This document shows, one piece after another, positions 9,332 through 19,265 of a stretch of DNA of 37,865 nucleotides. The notes under the pieces are model-generated. The model searched no databases and was not told the origin of the DNA. It saw nothing but the letters and a program-made list of their open reading frames with translations. Each line of letters opens with the position of its first letter. The stretch's first letter is position 1. Origin of the DNA: Flavobacteriaceae bacterium. GTDB taxonomy: Bacteria; Bacteroidota; Bacteroidia; Flavobacteriales; Flavobacteriaceae. Made by a program: the position numbers and the translations under genes. The stretch covers positions 1 through 37,865 of the forward strand of contig CANCJZ010000004.1 in the NCBI GenBank assembly GCA_947378465.1, read 5' to 3'.

Positions 9332-10096
9332 TTATTTTTTCTTTAGCACTCTATATTCTTCATAACATTGACTGATGGCATCTAGTATTTGCAGGTCATT
9401 AGCGGTTTGTATAAAGGAATCAGAATAGCTACAATGTTGTAAAATTTCAGCAATATCTTTTTTATCAACACCTAATAGGAGGGCAATGGTTTCTCTATCG
9501 TATTTGGTTTCCAAAAGATTTCGAACGGTATCGTCTTTTTTCATTGCCTTTAATTTGTTGAGTTCTTTAGGCTTTTTACCAAAGAAATTGTACAACATAT
9601 CGGCGGGATTGAATATGGAATTTACCACTCTTGAGAAAGCTTTAGGGGAATTTTCTCCTGCTTCATAAGCCTGTGGAAGGCCTGAAATACTGTAACGATA
9701 GTTTTCTTTTTCAGGGATTAATTTACTATCAACTTCTAAATAACCAGTCAAATCATAACGTTTGATGACTACTTCTTCCAAAGCGATTGCTTTTTCGGTT
9801 AATTGAATACGGGTAGTTCCGTTTTTTATCCAGTCATTGGTAACTCTTACTCTTAAGGATTGAAAGCCAATCATAGTAATATGTAAGGTGTCATTTAAAG
9901 CAGCTTCAATTTCAAAATAACCACGGGTATCCGTAATGGTCCCTTTGGCTTTATTCATATTGATGATGTTGACATTGGATAAAGGAAGTAGAGTGTTTTC
10001 ATTGGTGATGGTACCTGTTACTCTTTTAAGAGTAGGTTCCTGAGCCAATAAGTTGGTGGAAATAAATAAAAAAAGAAAAGCTACAAAATATCTCAT
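9332..10096 (-). CDS. carboxypeptidase-like regulatory domain-containing protein
   Basis: Signal peptide followed by VTGTITNENTLLPLSNVNIINMNKAKGTITDTRGYFEIEA..DTLHITMIGFQSL. Confidence 0.85.
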   Translation of the reverse strand: MRYFVAFLFLFISTNLLAQEPTLKRVTGTITNENTLLPLSNVNIINMNKAKGTITDTRGYFEIEAALNDTLHITMIGFQSLRVRVTNDWIKNGTTRIQLTEKAIALEEVVIKRYDLTGYLEVDSKLIPEKENYRYSISGLPQAYEAGENSPKAFSRVVNSIFNPADMLYNFFGKKPKELNKLKAMKKDDTVRNLLETKYDRETIALLLGVDKKDIAEILQHCSYSDSFIQTANDLQILDAISQCYEEYRVLKKK

Positions 10097-10183
10097 GTCC
10101 TGTTTTGAAGGTTTAAAAGTAATAAACTCTTGAAGATATTTTGTAGCTTTTTAAAATAATTATAAGAAAATTAACAAAAGTTG

Positions 10184-12082
10184 TTAACTTCTTCTTGGAC
10201 GTCTGCTTTTAGCAGCTTCAAACGAACGACCTGCTGGACGATCACTTGAACCTTCTGAGCGACGTGGTGCTCTTTCTTCTCTTTGGAATGAACCTGGTTC
10301 TCTTTTCGGAGCGCTATCGCTACGGAATCCACCTTCTTTTCTTGGTCCAAAACCACCTCTTGGAGCGCCGCTTCTTTCACCGCCACCTCTGGAGTCGCGA
10401 TTACCACCAAAGCTTCTTCTTTCTCCGCCACCACTTCTTCCGTTGTGATCACGTCGTCCGCTTCCACCACCGTCGTTCTTTGAAATTTCCACATTGATAC
10501 GTCTGCCATTTAAGTCAAATCCGTTCAATACTTCCATTACTTTTTCAGTATGCTCTCCGTCAGTATTAAAGAAAGAGAATCCTTCTTTAACGTCTACTTT
10601 GAATACATCATCACGACCTAAGTCTAAGGTTTCTTTTAAGAAGTCTTTCAATTGCATCCAATCAAAATCGTCTCTGGTTCCAATGTTGATGAAATAACGA
10701 ACAGGATCACCAGCTCTAATTTCTCTTGGTTCAGAGCTTCTTTCGCTTCTTTCTCCTTTTTCACCCGATAAATCGCGTTTCTTTTTATAATAAGTAATGA
10801 AACGATTGAATTCAACCGATACCATTTTCTTAATTAATTCTTCTTTTGATAAACCGTCCAATACTTCATTGATCGCAGGAAGATAGTTGTCTATCTCGTG
10901 ATCTACTTCTGTATCTTTGATTTTGTTAGCTAAGTGAAGTAATTGGATTTCGCAAATTTCGATACCGCTAGGGATGGTTTTCTCTTCAAATTTTTGTTTG
11001 ATGATTCTTTCAATAGCTGAAATTTTACGCAATTCACTTTTGGTGATGATCACAATTGAAGTACCTAATTTACCAGCACGTCCTGTTCTACCAGAACGGT
11101 GGTTGTACGTTTCAATTTCGTCAGGTAATTGATAGTTTACTACGTGCGTAATGTTATCTACGTCAATACCACGAGCCGCAACGTCAGTTGCTACTAACAT
11201 TTGGATTTGACGACCTCTAAACGATTTCATAACGCCATCACGTTGCGCTTGAGATAAATCTCCGTGCAATGCTGCAGCACTATAACCATCTTCAATTAAT
11301 TTCTCTGCAACTGCTTGAGTATCTCTTTTGGTTCTACAAAACACTACCGAAAAGATATCCGGATTAGCATCAGCCAAACGTTTTAAAGCCTCATAACGAT
11401 CACGAGCATTTACACAGTAAAATTCGTGGGATACGGTAGCCGAACCTGAATTTTTAGTTCCTACAGTAACTTCTGCGGGATCGTGCATAAATTTCTTAGC
11501 AATACGCGCTACTTCCGCAGGCATGGTTGCTGAGAATAACCAAGTGTTTTTTTCTTCTGGAGTATCCGACAAAATGGATACGATGTCTTCATAAAAACCC
11601 ATGTTTAACATCTCATCAGCTTCGTCAAGAATACAGAAATTGATGTTTTTGATGTTTACAAGACCTCTGTTAATCATGTCTTGCATTCTACCTGGAGTAG
11701 CCACAATAATTTGTGCTCCACGTTTAATCTCTCGGGCTTGTTCTGTAATGCTTGCACCACCATAAACTGCCACTGTATGTAAACCTTTTACATATTTTGA
11801 GTATTGTTTAATCTCGTTGGTGATTTGTAAGCATAGCTCACGCGTTGGTGATAAAATTAACGCTTGTGTACTTCTGTCTTCAGCGTCAAGTTTTTGAATT
11901 AGCGGAAAACCAAATGCTGCTGTCTTCCCTGTTCCTGTTTGTGCTAAAGCTACTAAGTCTGTGTTTTGTTCCAATAGTACTGGAATCGCTTTTTCTTGCA
12001 CTTCTGACGGATTCTCAAATCCTAGATCCTTGATCGCCAGCAGTAACGATTCATTCAGACCTAATTGTTCAAATTTATTCAT
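10184..12082 (-). CDS. DEAD-box RNA helicase with RGG-rich C-terminal tail (DeaD/CsdA-like)
   Basis: AQTGTGKT, PTRELCLQ, DEADEML, SAT, HRSGRTGRAG motifs; RNA-binding domain and Gly/Arg-rich tail. Confidence 0.95.
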   Translation of the reverse strand: MNKFEQLGLNESLLLAIKDLGFENPSEVQEKAIPVLLEQNTDLVALAQTGTGKTAAFGFPLIQKLDAEDRSTQALILSPTRELCLQITNEIKQYSKYVKGLHTVAVYGGASITEQAREIKRGAQIIVATPGRMQDMINRGLVNIKNINFCILDEADEMLNMGFYEDIVSILSDTPEEKNTWLFSATMPAEVARIAKKFMHDPAEVTVGTKNSGSATVSHEFYCVNARDRYEALKRLADANPDIFSVVFCRTKRDTQAVAEKLIEDGYSAAALHGDLSQAQRDGVMKSFRGRQIQMLVATDVAARGIDVDNITHVVNYQLPDEIETYNHRSGRTGRAGKLGTSIVIITKSELRKISAIERIIKQKFEEKTIPSGIEICEIQLLHLANKIKDTEVDHEIDNYLPAINEVLDGLSKEELIKKMVSVEFNRFITYYKKKRDLSGEKGERSERSSEPREIRAGDPVRYFINIGTRDDFDWMQLKDFLKETLDLGRDDVFKVDVKEGFSFFNTDGEHTEKVMEVLNGFDLNGRRINVEISKNDGGGSGRRDHNGRSGGGERRSFGGNRDSRGGGERSGAPRGGFGPRKEGGFRSDSAPKREPGSFQREERAPRRSEGSSDRPAGRSFEAAKSRRPRRS

Positions 12083-12102
12083 ATTGTATTTTAAATTGGG
12101 GG

Positions 12103-12110
12103 CAAAGGTA
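12103..12110 (-). promoter_or_regulatory. candidate -7 box (TACCTTTG) for the DEAD-box helicase
   Basis: Reverse complement of caaaggta matches TAnnTTTG upstream of ATG 12082; -33 not clear. Confidence 0.4.
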
Positions 12111-12300
12111 GAGTTTAAAAACCATAAAAGCTAATTGTTTTTTAGTGGAAGGTTGTTTAAGGTTTCAGGCAATAGGCATTAGGCAATAGGCCGAAGAGAA
12201 TAGAATAAAGAGGCAAGAAGCAAGATATCGCGGGAGACCTATTGATAGAAAATGATTGAAGATAACAATGAGTCCCGGAGAAACGACAGATTTTAAGTAT

Positions 12301-12410
12301 CTAAATCACGGTAAATATTCACGTCTCGAACCCACGCAGGGTTTTAACGCAGCGAGGGTTGAAAAAAAAACAATTAGAAATCGGTCAACATTAATCAGGA
12401 AAGTTCAATT
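12301..12410. repeat. dispersed intergenic element, copy 2 (inverted relative to copy 1, decayed palindrome)
   Basis: Reverse complement aattgaactttcctgattaatgttgaccgatttctaattgtttttttttcaaccctcgctgcgttaaaaccctgcgtgggttcgagacgtgaatatttaccgtgatttag aligns with 2611-2727. Confidence 0.85.
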
Positions 12411-12532
12411 GCGTTAAAGGGAAGAGCGGGTTTGAGGAATAAATAGGTTTAGAAAATGTAGGTAATTAAACATAATCGCAAAATTAGCAATGCACTGTTT
12501 ATTATCGAAAGGTGATATGTTTTTTAACACTT

Positions 12533-12540
12533 TAAATTTG
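12533..12540 (+). promoter_or_regulatory. candidate -7 box (TAAATTTG) for the exopolysaccharide operon
   Basis: Matches TAnnTTTG about 67 bp upstream of ATG 12607; no clear -33. Confidence 0.3.
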
Positions 12541-12606
12541 TTGAACCCCAAACCTCCAAAGCGTTCCTAAAGTAGCATTGTGTTGGTTAACCCAAAAAAC
12601 TGGCTT

Positions 12607-13872
12607 ATGAAAATACTTTTATTACATCAATTTTATTTAGAAGAAAATGATTCCGGCGGTTCTCGATGGAATGAAATCACAAAAAACTGGTCTGAAAAAG
12701 GACATGACATTACCGTAGTAGCAGGAATGATGCATTATGGTGGCAAAGAAAAACCTGAGCAATACAAAGGAAAGTTCTTTGCAAGAAGAAAACAAGGAGA
12801 TATTGACGTTTGGCGCTGTCATGTATCGGAAAATTACAATGCTAACTTTTTGGGAAGACTTTACGGCTATTTCTCATTTGTTTTTTCGAGTTTATTTGTT
12901 GGACTATTCCAATTAAAAAACGACTATGACTTAATTGTCGTTACTTCACCTCCCCTATTTATTGGAATCACTGGTTATGTATTATCGCGCTTGAAAAAAG
13001 TACCGTTTGTATTTGAAGTACGCGATTTATGGCCGGAGTCAGCGATTGACACGGGAGTTGTTAAGAATCCTTTACTGATTAAGTTGTCCTTTTGGTTGGA
13101 ACATTTTATTTATAAAAAGGCCATCTTAATTAATGTATTAACTCCTGCATTTAGAGAGACATTAATCACTAAAAAGCACGTTCATCCGGATAAAATCATC
13201 TATATCCCAAATGCGGCTGATTTTACACTATCGGATATTTATTTAAAAACCTTTGATGTCGCTCAATTCAAAAAAGAACAAGCCTTAGAGGATCGCTTTG
13301 TGGTGACTTATGTGGGTGCTCACGGGTTGGCGAATCATTTGGAACAGATTCTACAAACGGCAAAAATCATGGAAGACACAAAAGCTTTATTCCTATTGAT
13401 TGGCCAAGGAATGGAGAAGGAACGATTGAAAAAGAAAGCACAAGAACTCGAGCTGACGAATGTTCGCTTTATCGATTCGGTACCCAAATCAGAAATCTTT
13501 AAATACATTTTAGCTTCCGACGTTGGGGCATCCGTACTAAAAAAAGTAGATGCTTTCAAAACGGTGTATTCCAACAAAACCTTTGATTATATGTCGTGCA
13601 AAAAGCCGACGCTTATGGCGATCGACGGAGTTTCGAGAGAATTGATTGAAAAGGCCGATGCGGGAGTGTATGTAGAGCCTGAGAATCCCGATGATTTTAG
13701 AAAGAAGTTATTGCTGTATATGAATAAGCCCGAATTAATAAAACATCATGGGGCCAATGGCTATCGCTATGCAAAGGCCAATTTTGATAGAAGCATTTTG
13801 GCCGAACGCTATTTGAGAGAAATAACCGAATTAAAGGTAGAGTTACTAATTGAGAACGCCTTATTGATATAA
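12607..13872 (+). CDS. glycosyltransferase, GT4-like, WbuB/WcaI type
   Basis: MKILLLHQFYLEENDSGGSRWNEITKNW...FVFEVRDLWPESAIDTGVV...SNKTFDYMSCKKPTLMAIDG. Confidence 0.88.
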   Translation: MKILLLHQFYLEENDSGGSRWNEITKNWSEKGHDITVVAGMMHYGGKEKPEQYKGKFFARRKQGDIDVWRCHVSENYNANFLGRLYGYFSFVFSSLFVGLFQLKNDYDLIVVTSPPLFIGITGYVLSRLKKVPFVFEVRDLWPESAIDTGVVKNPLLIKLSFWLEHFIYKKAILINVLTPAFRETLITKKHVHPDKIIYIPNAADFTLSDIYLKTFDVAQFKKEQALEDRFVVTYVGAHGLANHLEQILQTAKIMEDTKALFLLIGQGMEKERLKKKAQELELTNVRFIDSVPKSEIFKYILASDVGASVLKKVDAFKTVYSNKTFDYMSCKKPTLMAIDGVSRELIEKADAGVYVEPENPDDFRKKLLLYMNKPELIKHHGANGYRYAKANFDRSILAERYLREITELKVELLIENALLI

Positions 13873-13889
13873 ATAAAAACAGTTAAAAG

Positions 13890-14657
13890 ATGAAAAAAAT
13901 AGTTCCCTTGCTACTTATAATAATGTCTTTTGAATCCTGTATTACCAGCAAAAACACGGTGTATTTACAATCTGAAAACTTTCCCATTTCGGTAAAAACT
14001 ACACGACCTTTTGAGCCGGTAATTAAAAGTGATAACATATTGAGTATAACGGTATCTGGCGATAATCCAGAAGCAGCCTCAGTATTCAATTTGGTCACTT
14101 TGAACAAGAACATTAGCACAGACAAATCCGTTAACACTCCTACTAATGTTACTTATTTAGTAGATAACGAAGGATTTATAGAGATGCCATTATTGGGCAA
14201 AATACACATCGCAGGATTAAAGAAATCCGAACTCGAAGCATTGCTAAAAGCGCGAATAAGCAAATACTTATCGAATCCCATATTGTATATCCGAATTCTC
14301 AACTATCGATTGTATGTAGTTGGTGAAGTCAATAAAAGCGGAGAACAGAAGCTGGAAAGTGGGGAGCGCACAACGATTATTGAGGCTTTATCCCGAGCGG
14401 GTGATTTGACCATCAATGGCAACAGAAAAAGGATAAAGGTTATTCGAGAAATCGATGGCATCACCACCATCAACACTTTAGACTTGACCAATCCAGACTT
14501 TATCAAATCAGAGTATTATTATTTACAACAAAACGATGTGGTGTATGTGGAGCCGAATAAGGCGAAGATCAACACGAGCTCTATCCTACCCTATGCTACA
14601 GCATTGTCAATAATTGCGAGTACGATCACTGTTTATTTTTTGGTTAAAAAATTATAG
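13890..14657 (+). CDS. Wza-type polysaccharide export outer-membrane lipoprotein
   Basis: Lipobox (SFESC), SBBP/SLBB-like YLVDNEGFIEMPLLGKIHIAGLKKSELEALLKARISKYLSNP; RLYVVGEVNKSGEQKL. Confidence 0.92.
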   Translation: MKKIVPLLLIIMSFESCITSKNTVYLQSENFPISVKTTRPFEPVIKSDNILSITVSGDNPEAASVFNLVTLNKNISTDKSVNTPTNVTYLVDNEGFIEMPLLGKIHIAGLKKSELEALLKARISKYLSNPILYIRILNYRLYVVGEVNKSGEQKLESGERTTIIEALSRAGDLTINGNRKRIKVIREIDGITTINTLDLTNPDFIKSEYYYLQQNDVVYVEPNKAKINTSSILPYATALSIIASTITVYFLVKKL

Positions 14658-14659
14658 GT

Positions 14660-17011
14660 ATGAATACTACTGACAAATTTAATTTTAAGATAAAAATTGA
14701 AAAGTATCTTAAGTATTGGAAATGGATCGTGATTTCTGTGCTCCTCTCGCTGTCATTGGCGTATGTGTATCAACGTTATCTGACTCGTATTTACAAGGCT
14801 TCGTCCACGATATTAATCAATGATTACAGGAGAGCGGGCTTTAACTCGGAGATTAGTGCCTTTACGGATAAATTCTCTGTGTACAATCAAAATAGAGTGA
14901 GTATAGACAATGAAAAAGAGTTTATAAAATCCCGAGAAAATGTCAAAGAAGCCATAGAGCAACTTGATTTAAACATTAGTTACTATTCTGACGGGAATGT
15001 CAAATCAGAAGATATTTATAAAAAATCACCGATTCGATTGGTATTTACTGATAGCTTAAATGTTGAAAACAATGATGAATATCGTTTTTTGGAAGTCGAT
15101 AAAATTGACGCATATCACTTTCAATTGTTGGACAGTGAAAAGAAATCATTGGGCACATTTCCGTACAACAAAGCAATAGAAGTAGGCAATGTGAAGTTTA
15201 GCATTATTAAAAATGCAGAGTTTCAACATTCAAAATTATCCAATATCTATATTCAAATTGCTCCCATAAAAAACACTGTAGAAAGTTTTAGGGATCGCAT
15301 TATCATTGACACTCCAGGGGAAGAAACGTCAGTTTGCGACATCAGCTTTACGGATCGATCGCCTGAAAGAGCGATTGATTTTGTGGATCAATTGGTTAAA
15401 ACCTATGAGCGATCGACCATTTTGGACAAGAAACAACAAATCAAAAACACTTATGATTTTGTAAACGAACGATTGGCAGATGTGGATCAGGTGTTGTCCA
15501 ATACCGAAAGTTCCGACGAGCGTTACAAGCGCTTGAATGATATAGTGGATGTAGACTTGGAATCAGGAGTGAGTTTGTCAAAAAGGGAAGAATTTTCAAA
15601 TAAAATGAACGAGAACAGCACTACCATTTATTTAGTAGAAAGTGTTGTAAAGGAAATGTACAACGATCAGTTGGATTATATCCCTTCGAATATTGTTCCG
15701 ACGAATCAGATATTGATGGGACAAATGAATCAATACAATGAGGACATCAGCGACTTCAATAAGTTTTCGAACGGTACTTTCAAAACGCATCCTGATTGGA
15801 TAGAAAAAAGAGCCAAGCTTATTGCACAGAAAAGAGCAATTATTGATGGATTGAGCAATTTTATCAAAAAACTACAGGAAGAGAATGACTATTACGCTAA
15901 GAAATATCATCTCGTAATGCGCAAAATAAGCAAGTTGCCCAATCAAGAAAAAGAAGTTACTCGCAGTCAAAGAAAGATTGGAGTGATCTCGGAGACTTAT
16001 AAATATTTGATGAATAAAAAAGAGGAAACGGCCATCTCATTATACTCTGTTTCTGCAAATTCAAAACTTATTGAAAAGGCGTTCTGTTCCTATATTCCAA
16101 TATATCCTTCTAAAAAAATAATCTATTTAGTGGCATTTGTGATGGGACTGTTTTTGCCAATACTCTTTATTTATTGTTTGATTTTATTTGATACAAAAAT
16201 CAATAACAAAAAAGATGTTGTAAACAAATTGACCGTTCCGTATTTGGGAGATATATCTTTTTCAAAATCGAAAATCATTCACGTAATGGATCGCGATACG
16301 GTTGCAGAATCATTTAGAATAGTTCGTGCCAATTTAGAATATGTATTGAAAACCTTACCGAAGAAAAGTAGTTCCTGCCGAAAGATATTTATTACATCAA
16401 CGGTACCCAAAGAAGGAAAAACCTTTGTGGGAGTGAATTTGGCCTTGGCATTTGCACAAATCAACAAAAAGGTATTGTTGATAGGAATGGACATTAGGAA
16501 CCCAAAGTTTGAGGAATATTTACCAACGATCAATACTCAAATGGGATTAACGAATTATTTGTTTCAAGAGGAATTCGCGGTGAATCATTTTATACAAGAA
16601 GACAAGGAGAATCATATCTCGGTATTGGCCTCAGGGATGATTCCACCAAATCCGACGGAGTTATTGCTGAATCAAAAAATCGAAGAATTGTTTAATGAAT
16701 TAGAAGAGCAGTACGATTATATCATAGTTGATACTGCGCCGGTGAGTTTGGTATCGGACACTATATTGATTTCCAAATACGCTGATGCCTTTGTGTATGT
16801 ATTGCGCCACAATTATTCAGAGAAGAAATACTTGGATGAGATAGAGGAGTTACAAAAAGAGAACAAATTGTTTAATGTATCTGTTTTGATCAATGACGTT
16901 CCTACCAACAAAGGGTACGGCTATGGTTACGGTTATGGCTACGGCTATGGGGTGAAACCGAGCAGAGTATCCTTATGGGAGAAATGGTTGGACAAAATAA
17001 GATTTAGCTAA
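14660..17011 (+). CDS. Wzc-type polysaccharide co-polymerase / bacterial tyrosine kinase with Tyr-Gly repeat tail
   Basis: Wzz domain with two TM segments; Walker A STVPKEGKT, Walker A' VLLIGMDIRNPKFEEYL, Walker B DYIIVDTAPV; C-terminal GYGYGYGYGYGYG. Confidence 0.94.
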   Translation: MNTTDKFNFKIKIEKYLKYWKWIVISVLLSLSLAYVYQRYLTRIYKASSTILINDYRRAGFNSEISAFTDKFSVYNQNRVSIDNEKEFIKSRENVKEAIEQLDLNISYYSDGNVKSEDIYKKSPIRLVFTDSLNVENNDEYRFLEVDKIDAYHFQLLDSEKKSLGTFPYNKAIEVGNVKFSIIKNAEFQHSKLSNIYIQIAPIKNTVESFRDRIIIDTPGEETSVCDISFTDRSPERAIDFVDQLVKTYERSTILDKKQQIKNTYDFVNERLADVDQVLSNTESSDERYKRLNDIVDVDLESGVSLSKREEFSNKMNENSTTIYLVESVVKEMYNDQLDYIPSNIVPTNQILMGQMNQYNEDISDFNKFSNGTFKTHPDWIEKRAKLIAQKRAIIDGLSNFIKKLQEENDYYAKKYHLVMRKISKLPNQEKEVTRSQRKIGVISETYKYLMNKKEETAISLYSVSANSKLIEKAFCSYIPIYPSKKIIYLVAFVMGLFLPILFIYCLILFDTKINNKKDVVNKLTVPYLGDISFSKSKIIHVMDRDTVAESFRIVRANLEYVLKTLPKKSSSCRKIFITSTVPKEGKTFVGVNLALAFAQINKKVLLIGMDIRNPKFEEYLPTINTQMGLTNYLFQEEFAVNHFIQEDKENHISVLASGMIPPNPTELLLNQKIEELFNELEEQYDYIIVDTAPVSLVSDTILISKYADAFVYVLRHNYSEKKYLDEIEELQKENKLFNVSVLINDVPTNKGYGYGYGYGYGYGVKPSRVSLWEKWLDKIRFS

Positions 17012-17790
17012 TGAAAGTAATTATGGAACTTAAACGTATAGTAAGAGAACTGAGAACCTCTTATCGGGTGTTCAAATACCGTGGAGGGGAATACTATTGT
17101 CCCTTCTGTGAAAACAGTTCAAATGGATTTATCCCGATTGGATTACCCCATCAAGCTATAATTGATTATAAAATCATTGGAGCGGGAATTAGGAATGGCG
17201 GTTGTGTGAAGTGTGACGCTATCGATCGGGATCGTTTGGTGTATGCTTTTTTGGAATTTGAACTTGATGTGCTGCGCAATGATCCGAGTTTGTCGATTTT
17301 GCATATGGCACCCGAGCTGATGCTTTCCAGAGAATTTATGAGATACCAATACAAACAATACGTCTGTGCGGATAAATTCATGCCCGGGTACCATTATCCG
17401 GAGCACACTATCAATAGGGATATTATGGATTTAGACTTTGGGGATAATAGTTTTGAGTTAATCCTTTGCAATCATGTATTGGAGCATATTCCGGACGATA
17501 TTGGCGCGATGAAAGAATTGTATCGTGTATTGAAACCTAAAGGAACTGCCGTATTACAAGTACCCATTTCCCCATTGTTGACGACCAGTTATGAAAATCC
17601 AGAGATACAAACAGCGAAAGAACGAGAGCAGCATTTTGGGCAATACGATCACGTAAGGATATATGGTCAAGATTATATCCAGCGCTTGGAATCGGTAGGC
17701 TTTATTGTGAATCGAATCAACATTTCAAAGAAATTCCAATCCTTTGGGGTCAACCCAGAAGAAGATTTGTTTATCTGTACCAAATACTAA
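17011..17790 (+). CDS. class I SAM-dependent methyltransferase
   Basis: N-terminal Cys motifs (CPFC, CVKC) and SAM-MT motif LDFGDNSFELILCNHVLEHIPDDIGAMKELYRVLKPKG. Confidence 0.85.
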   Translation: MKVIMELKRIVRELRTSYRVFKYRGGEYYCPFCENSSNGFIPIGLPHQAIIDYKIIGAGIRNGGCVKCDAIDRDRLVYAFLEFELDVLRNDPSLSILHMAPELMLSREFMRYQYKQYVCADKFMPGYHYPEHTINRDIMDLDFGDNSFELILCNHVLEHIPDDIGAMKELYRVLKPKGTAVLQVPISPLLTTSYENPEIQTAKEREQHFGQYDHVRIYGQDYIQRLESVGFIVNRINISKKFQSFGVNPEEDLFICTKY

Positions 17791-17811
17791 GAGAACTAAA
17801 ATTCAGAAGCG

Positions 17812-19245
17812 ATGCAACATCTAAAAGACAAGGCAAAATCCGGTATTTATTGGAGTGTTTTCGACAGCTTTTTTTTAAAAGGATTGTTGTTCGTTGTGCA
17901 ATTGATACTTGCCAAAAAACTAGGCCCAAGTGTGTTTGGCATGATGGGAATGATTACTATCATCATTAACCTTGGCAGCTTGATCATCGATTCAGGATTA
18001 GGAGCCTCGTTAATTCGAACTGAGGATGCCGATGAATGGGATTACAATACCGTATTCTATACCAATGTATTGTTTGCGATGCTGTTGTACGGAATGTTCT
18101 ATTTACTAGCGCCCTTATTTGCCTTATTTTATAAGGAGCCACAACTGATTGCAATTATCCGAATCTACAGTTTGGGATTTATCATTAGTTCGATGAATCT
18201 GGTGCAATTGGCGCAATTGAATAAAAAAATGGCATTCAAAAAGATAGCTCTTTTCAATATTGCTGGAACAATTGCAGGCATTGCGATAGGATTGCTTATG
18301 TGTTACAATGGTTATGGCATTTGGAGTTTGGTTTATATGTATTTAGGGACACAAAGTGTAAGTACGGTGATTTATTATGCATTTTCCAAATGGAGACCGC
18401 GATTGTTATTTTCCAAAACAAAATTCAAACATCATTTGAACTTTGGATCGAAATTAGTGTGTTCGGGTATCCTAGATATTTTTTTCAAAAACATTTATTT
18501 CGTAATCATTGGCCGTTTTTTTCCCGTTAAAATGTTGGGTTATTATGAACGCGCCAACGCATACAATCAATATCCTGTAAGTACTCTTTCAGGAATCATC
18601 TCAACGGTATCCTTTCCCTTATTGGCTTCCATAAAAAACGATCCTGAAAAGGTTTCTGAAGTATACCGATTGATTTTGAAATCAAGCTTTTTTGTTACGG
18701 CGCCGATTATGGTGTGTCTTGCAGCCTTAGCGCCTGAACTATTTTCTTTTGTTTTGGGAGCACAATGGATGCCCGCCGTACCATTTTTTCAAATCATTTG
18801 TATTTCAAGCATCTTGTATCCATTACAAGTATTTAATGTAAATATTCTAAAAGTGTATGGCCAAAGCGGTCTTTTTTTGAAATTAGAAATCATCAAAAAA
18901 GCATTGCTATTAGTAACCGTACTGGTAACCTATCCGTTTGGGATTTATGCATTTGTAGGATCTTCCATCATTAATGCCATTATTGGGTACTTGCTCAATT
19001 CCCATTATTGCGGAAAGTTCATCAATTACAAAACCAAAGAACAGTTTATGGATTTAATGCCTACGCTATTATGCTGCGTAGTATTGTATGGATCCATAGC
19101 ATTATTTAAAAATCTGGAGTTCCTCTTTTCAGCAGGTAGTTCTATTGTAGCCAGCCTAATGGTAGGCGTTGTGGTCTATATTATGGCCCATCATATTAAT
19201 AAAAGCCCTATTTATCAGTACCTCTTGAAAAGTTATGTTTCATAA
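17812..19245 (+). CDS. MOP-family polysaccharide flippase (Wzx/WzxC-like)
   Basis: Polytopic; KSGIYWSVFDSFFLKGLLFVVQLILAKKLGPSVFGMMGM...DSGLGASLIRT. Confidence 0.9.
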   Translation: MQHLKDKAKSGIYWSVFDSFFLKGLLFVVQLILAKKLGPSVFGMMGMITIIINLGSLIIDSGLGASLIRTEDADEWDYNTVFYTNVLFAMLLYGMFYLLAPLFALFYKEPQLIAIIRIYSLGFIISSMNLVQLAQLNKKMAFKKIALFNIAGTIAGIAIGLLMCYNGYGIWSLVYMYLGTQSVSTVIYYAFSKWRPRLLFSKTKFKHHLNFGSKLVCSGILDIFFKNIYFVIIGRFFPVKMLGYYERANAYNQYPVSTLSGIISTVSFPLLASIKNDPEKVSEVYRLILKSSFFVTAPIMVCLAALAPELFSFVLGAQWMPAVPFFQIICISSILYPLQVFNVNILKVYGQSGLFLKLEIIKKALLLVTVLVTYPFGIYAFVGSSIINAIIGYLLNSHYCGKFINYKTKEQFMDLMPTLLCCVVLYGSIALFKNLEFLFSAGSSIVASLMVGVVVYIMAHHINKSPIYQYLLKSYVS

Positions 19246-19265
19246 AACTAAACACCCAACCCATT

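Noticed and set aside
10171-10509. 112-aa minus-strand ORF and 83-aa plus-strand ORF 10246-10497
   Set aside because: Alternate-frame readings of the Gly/Arg-rich tail of the DEAD-box helicase; low-complexity artefacts.
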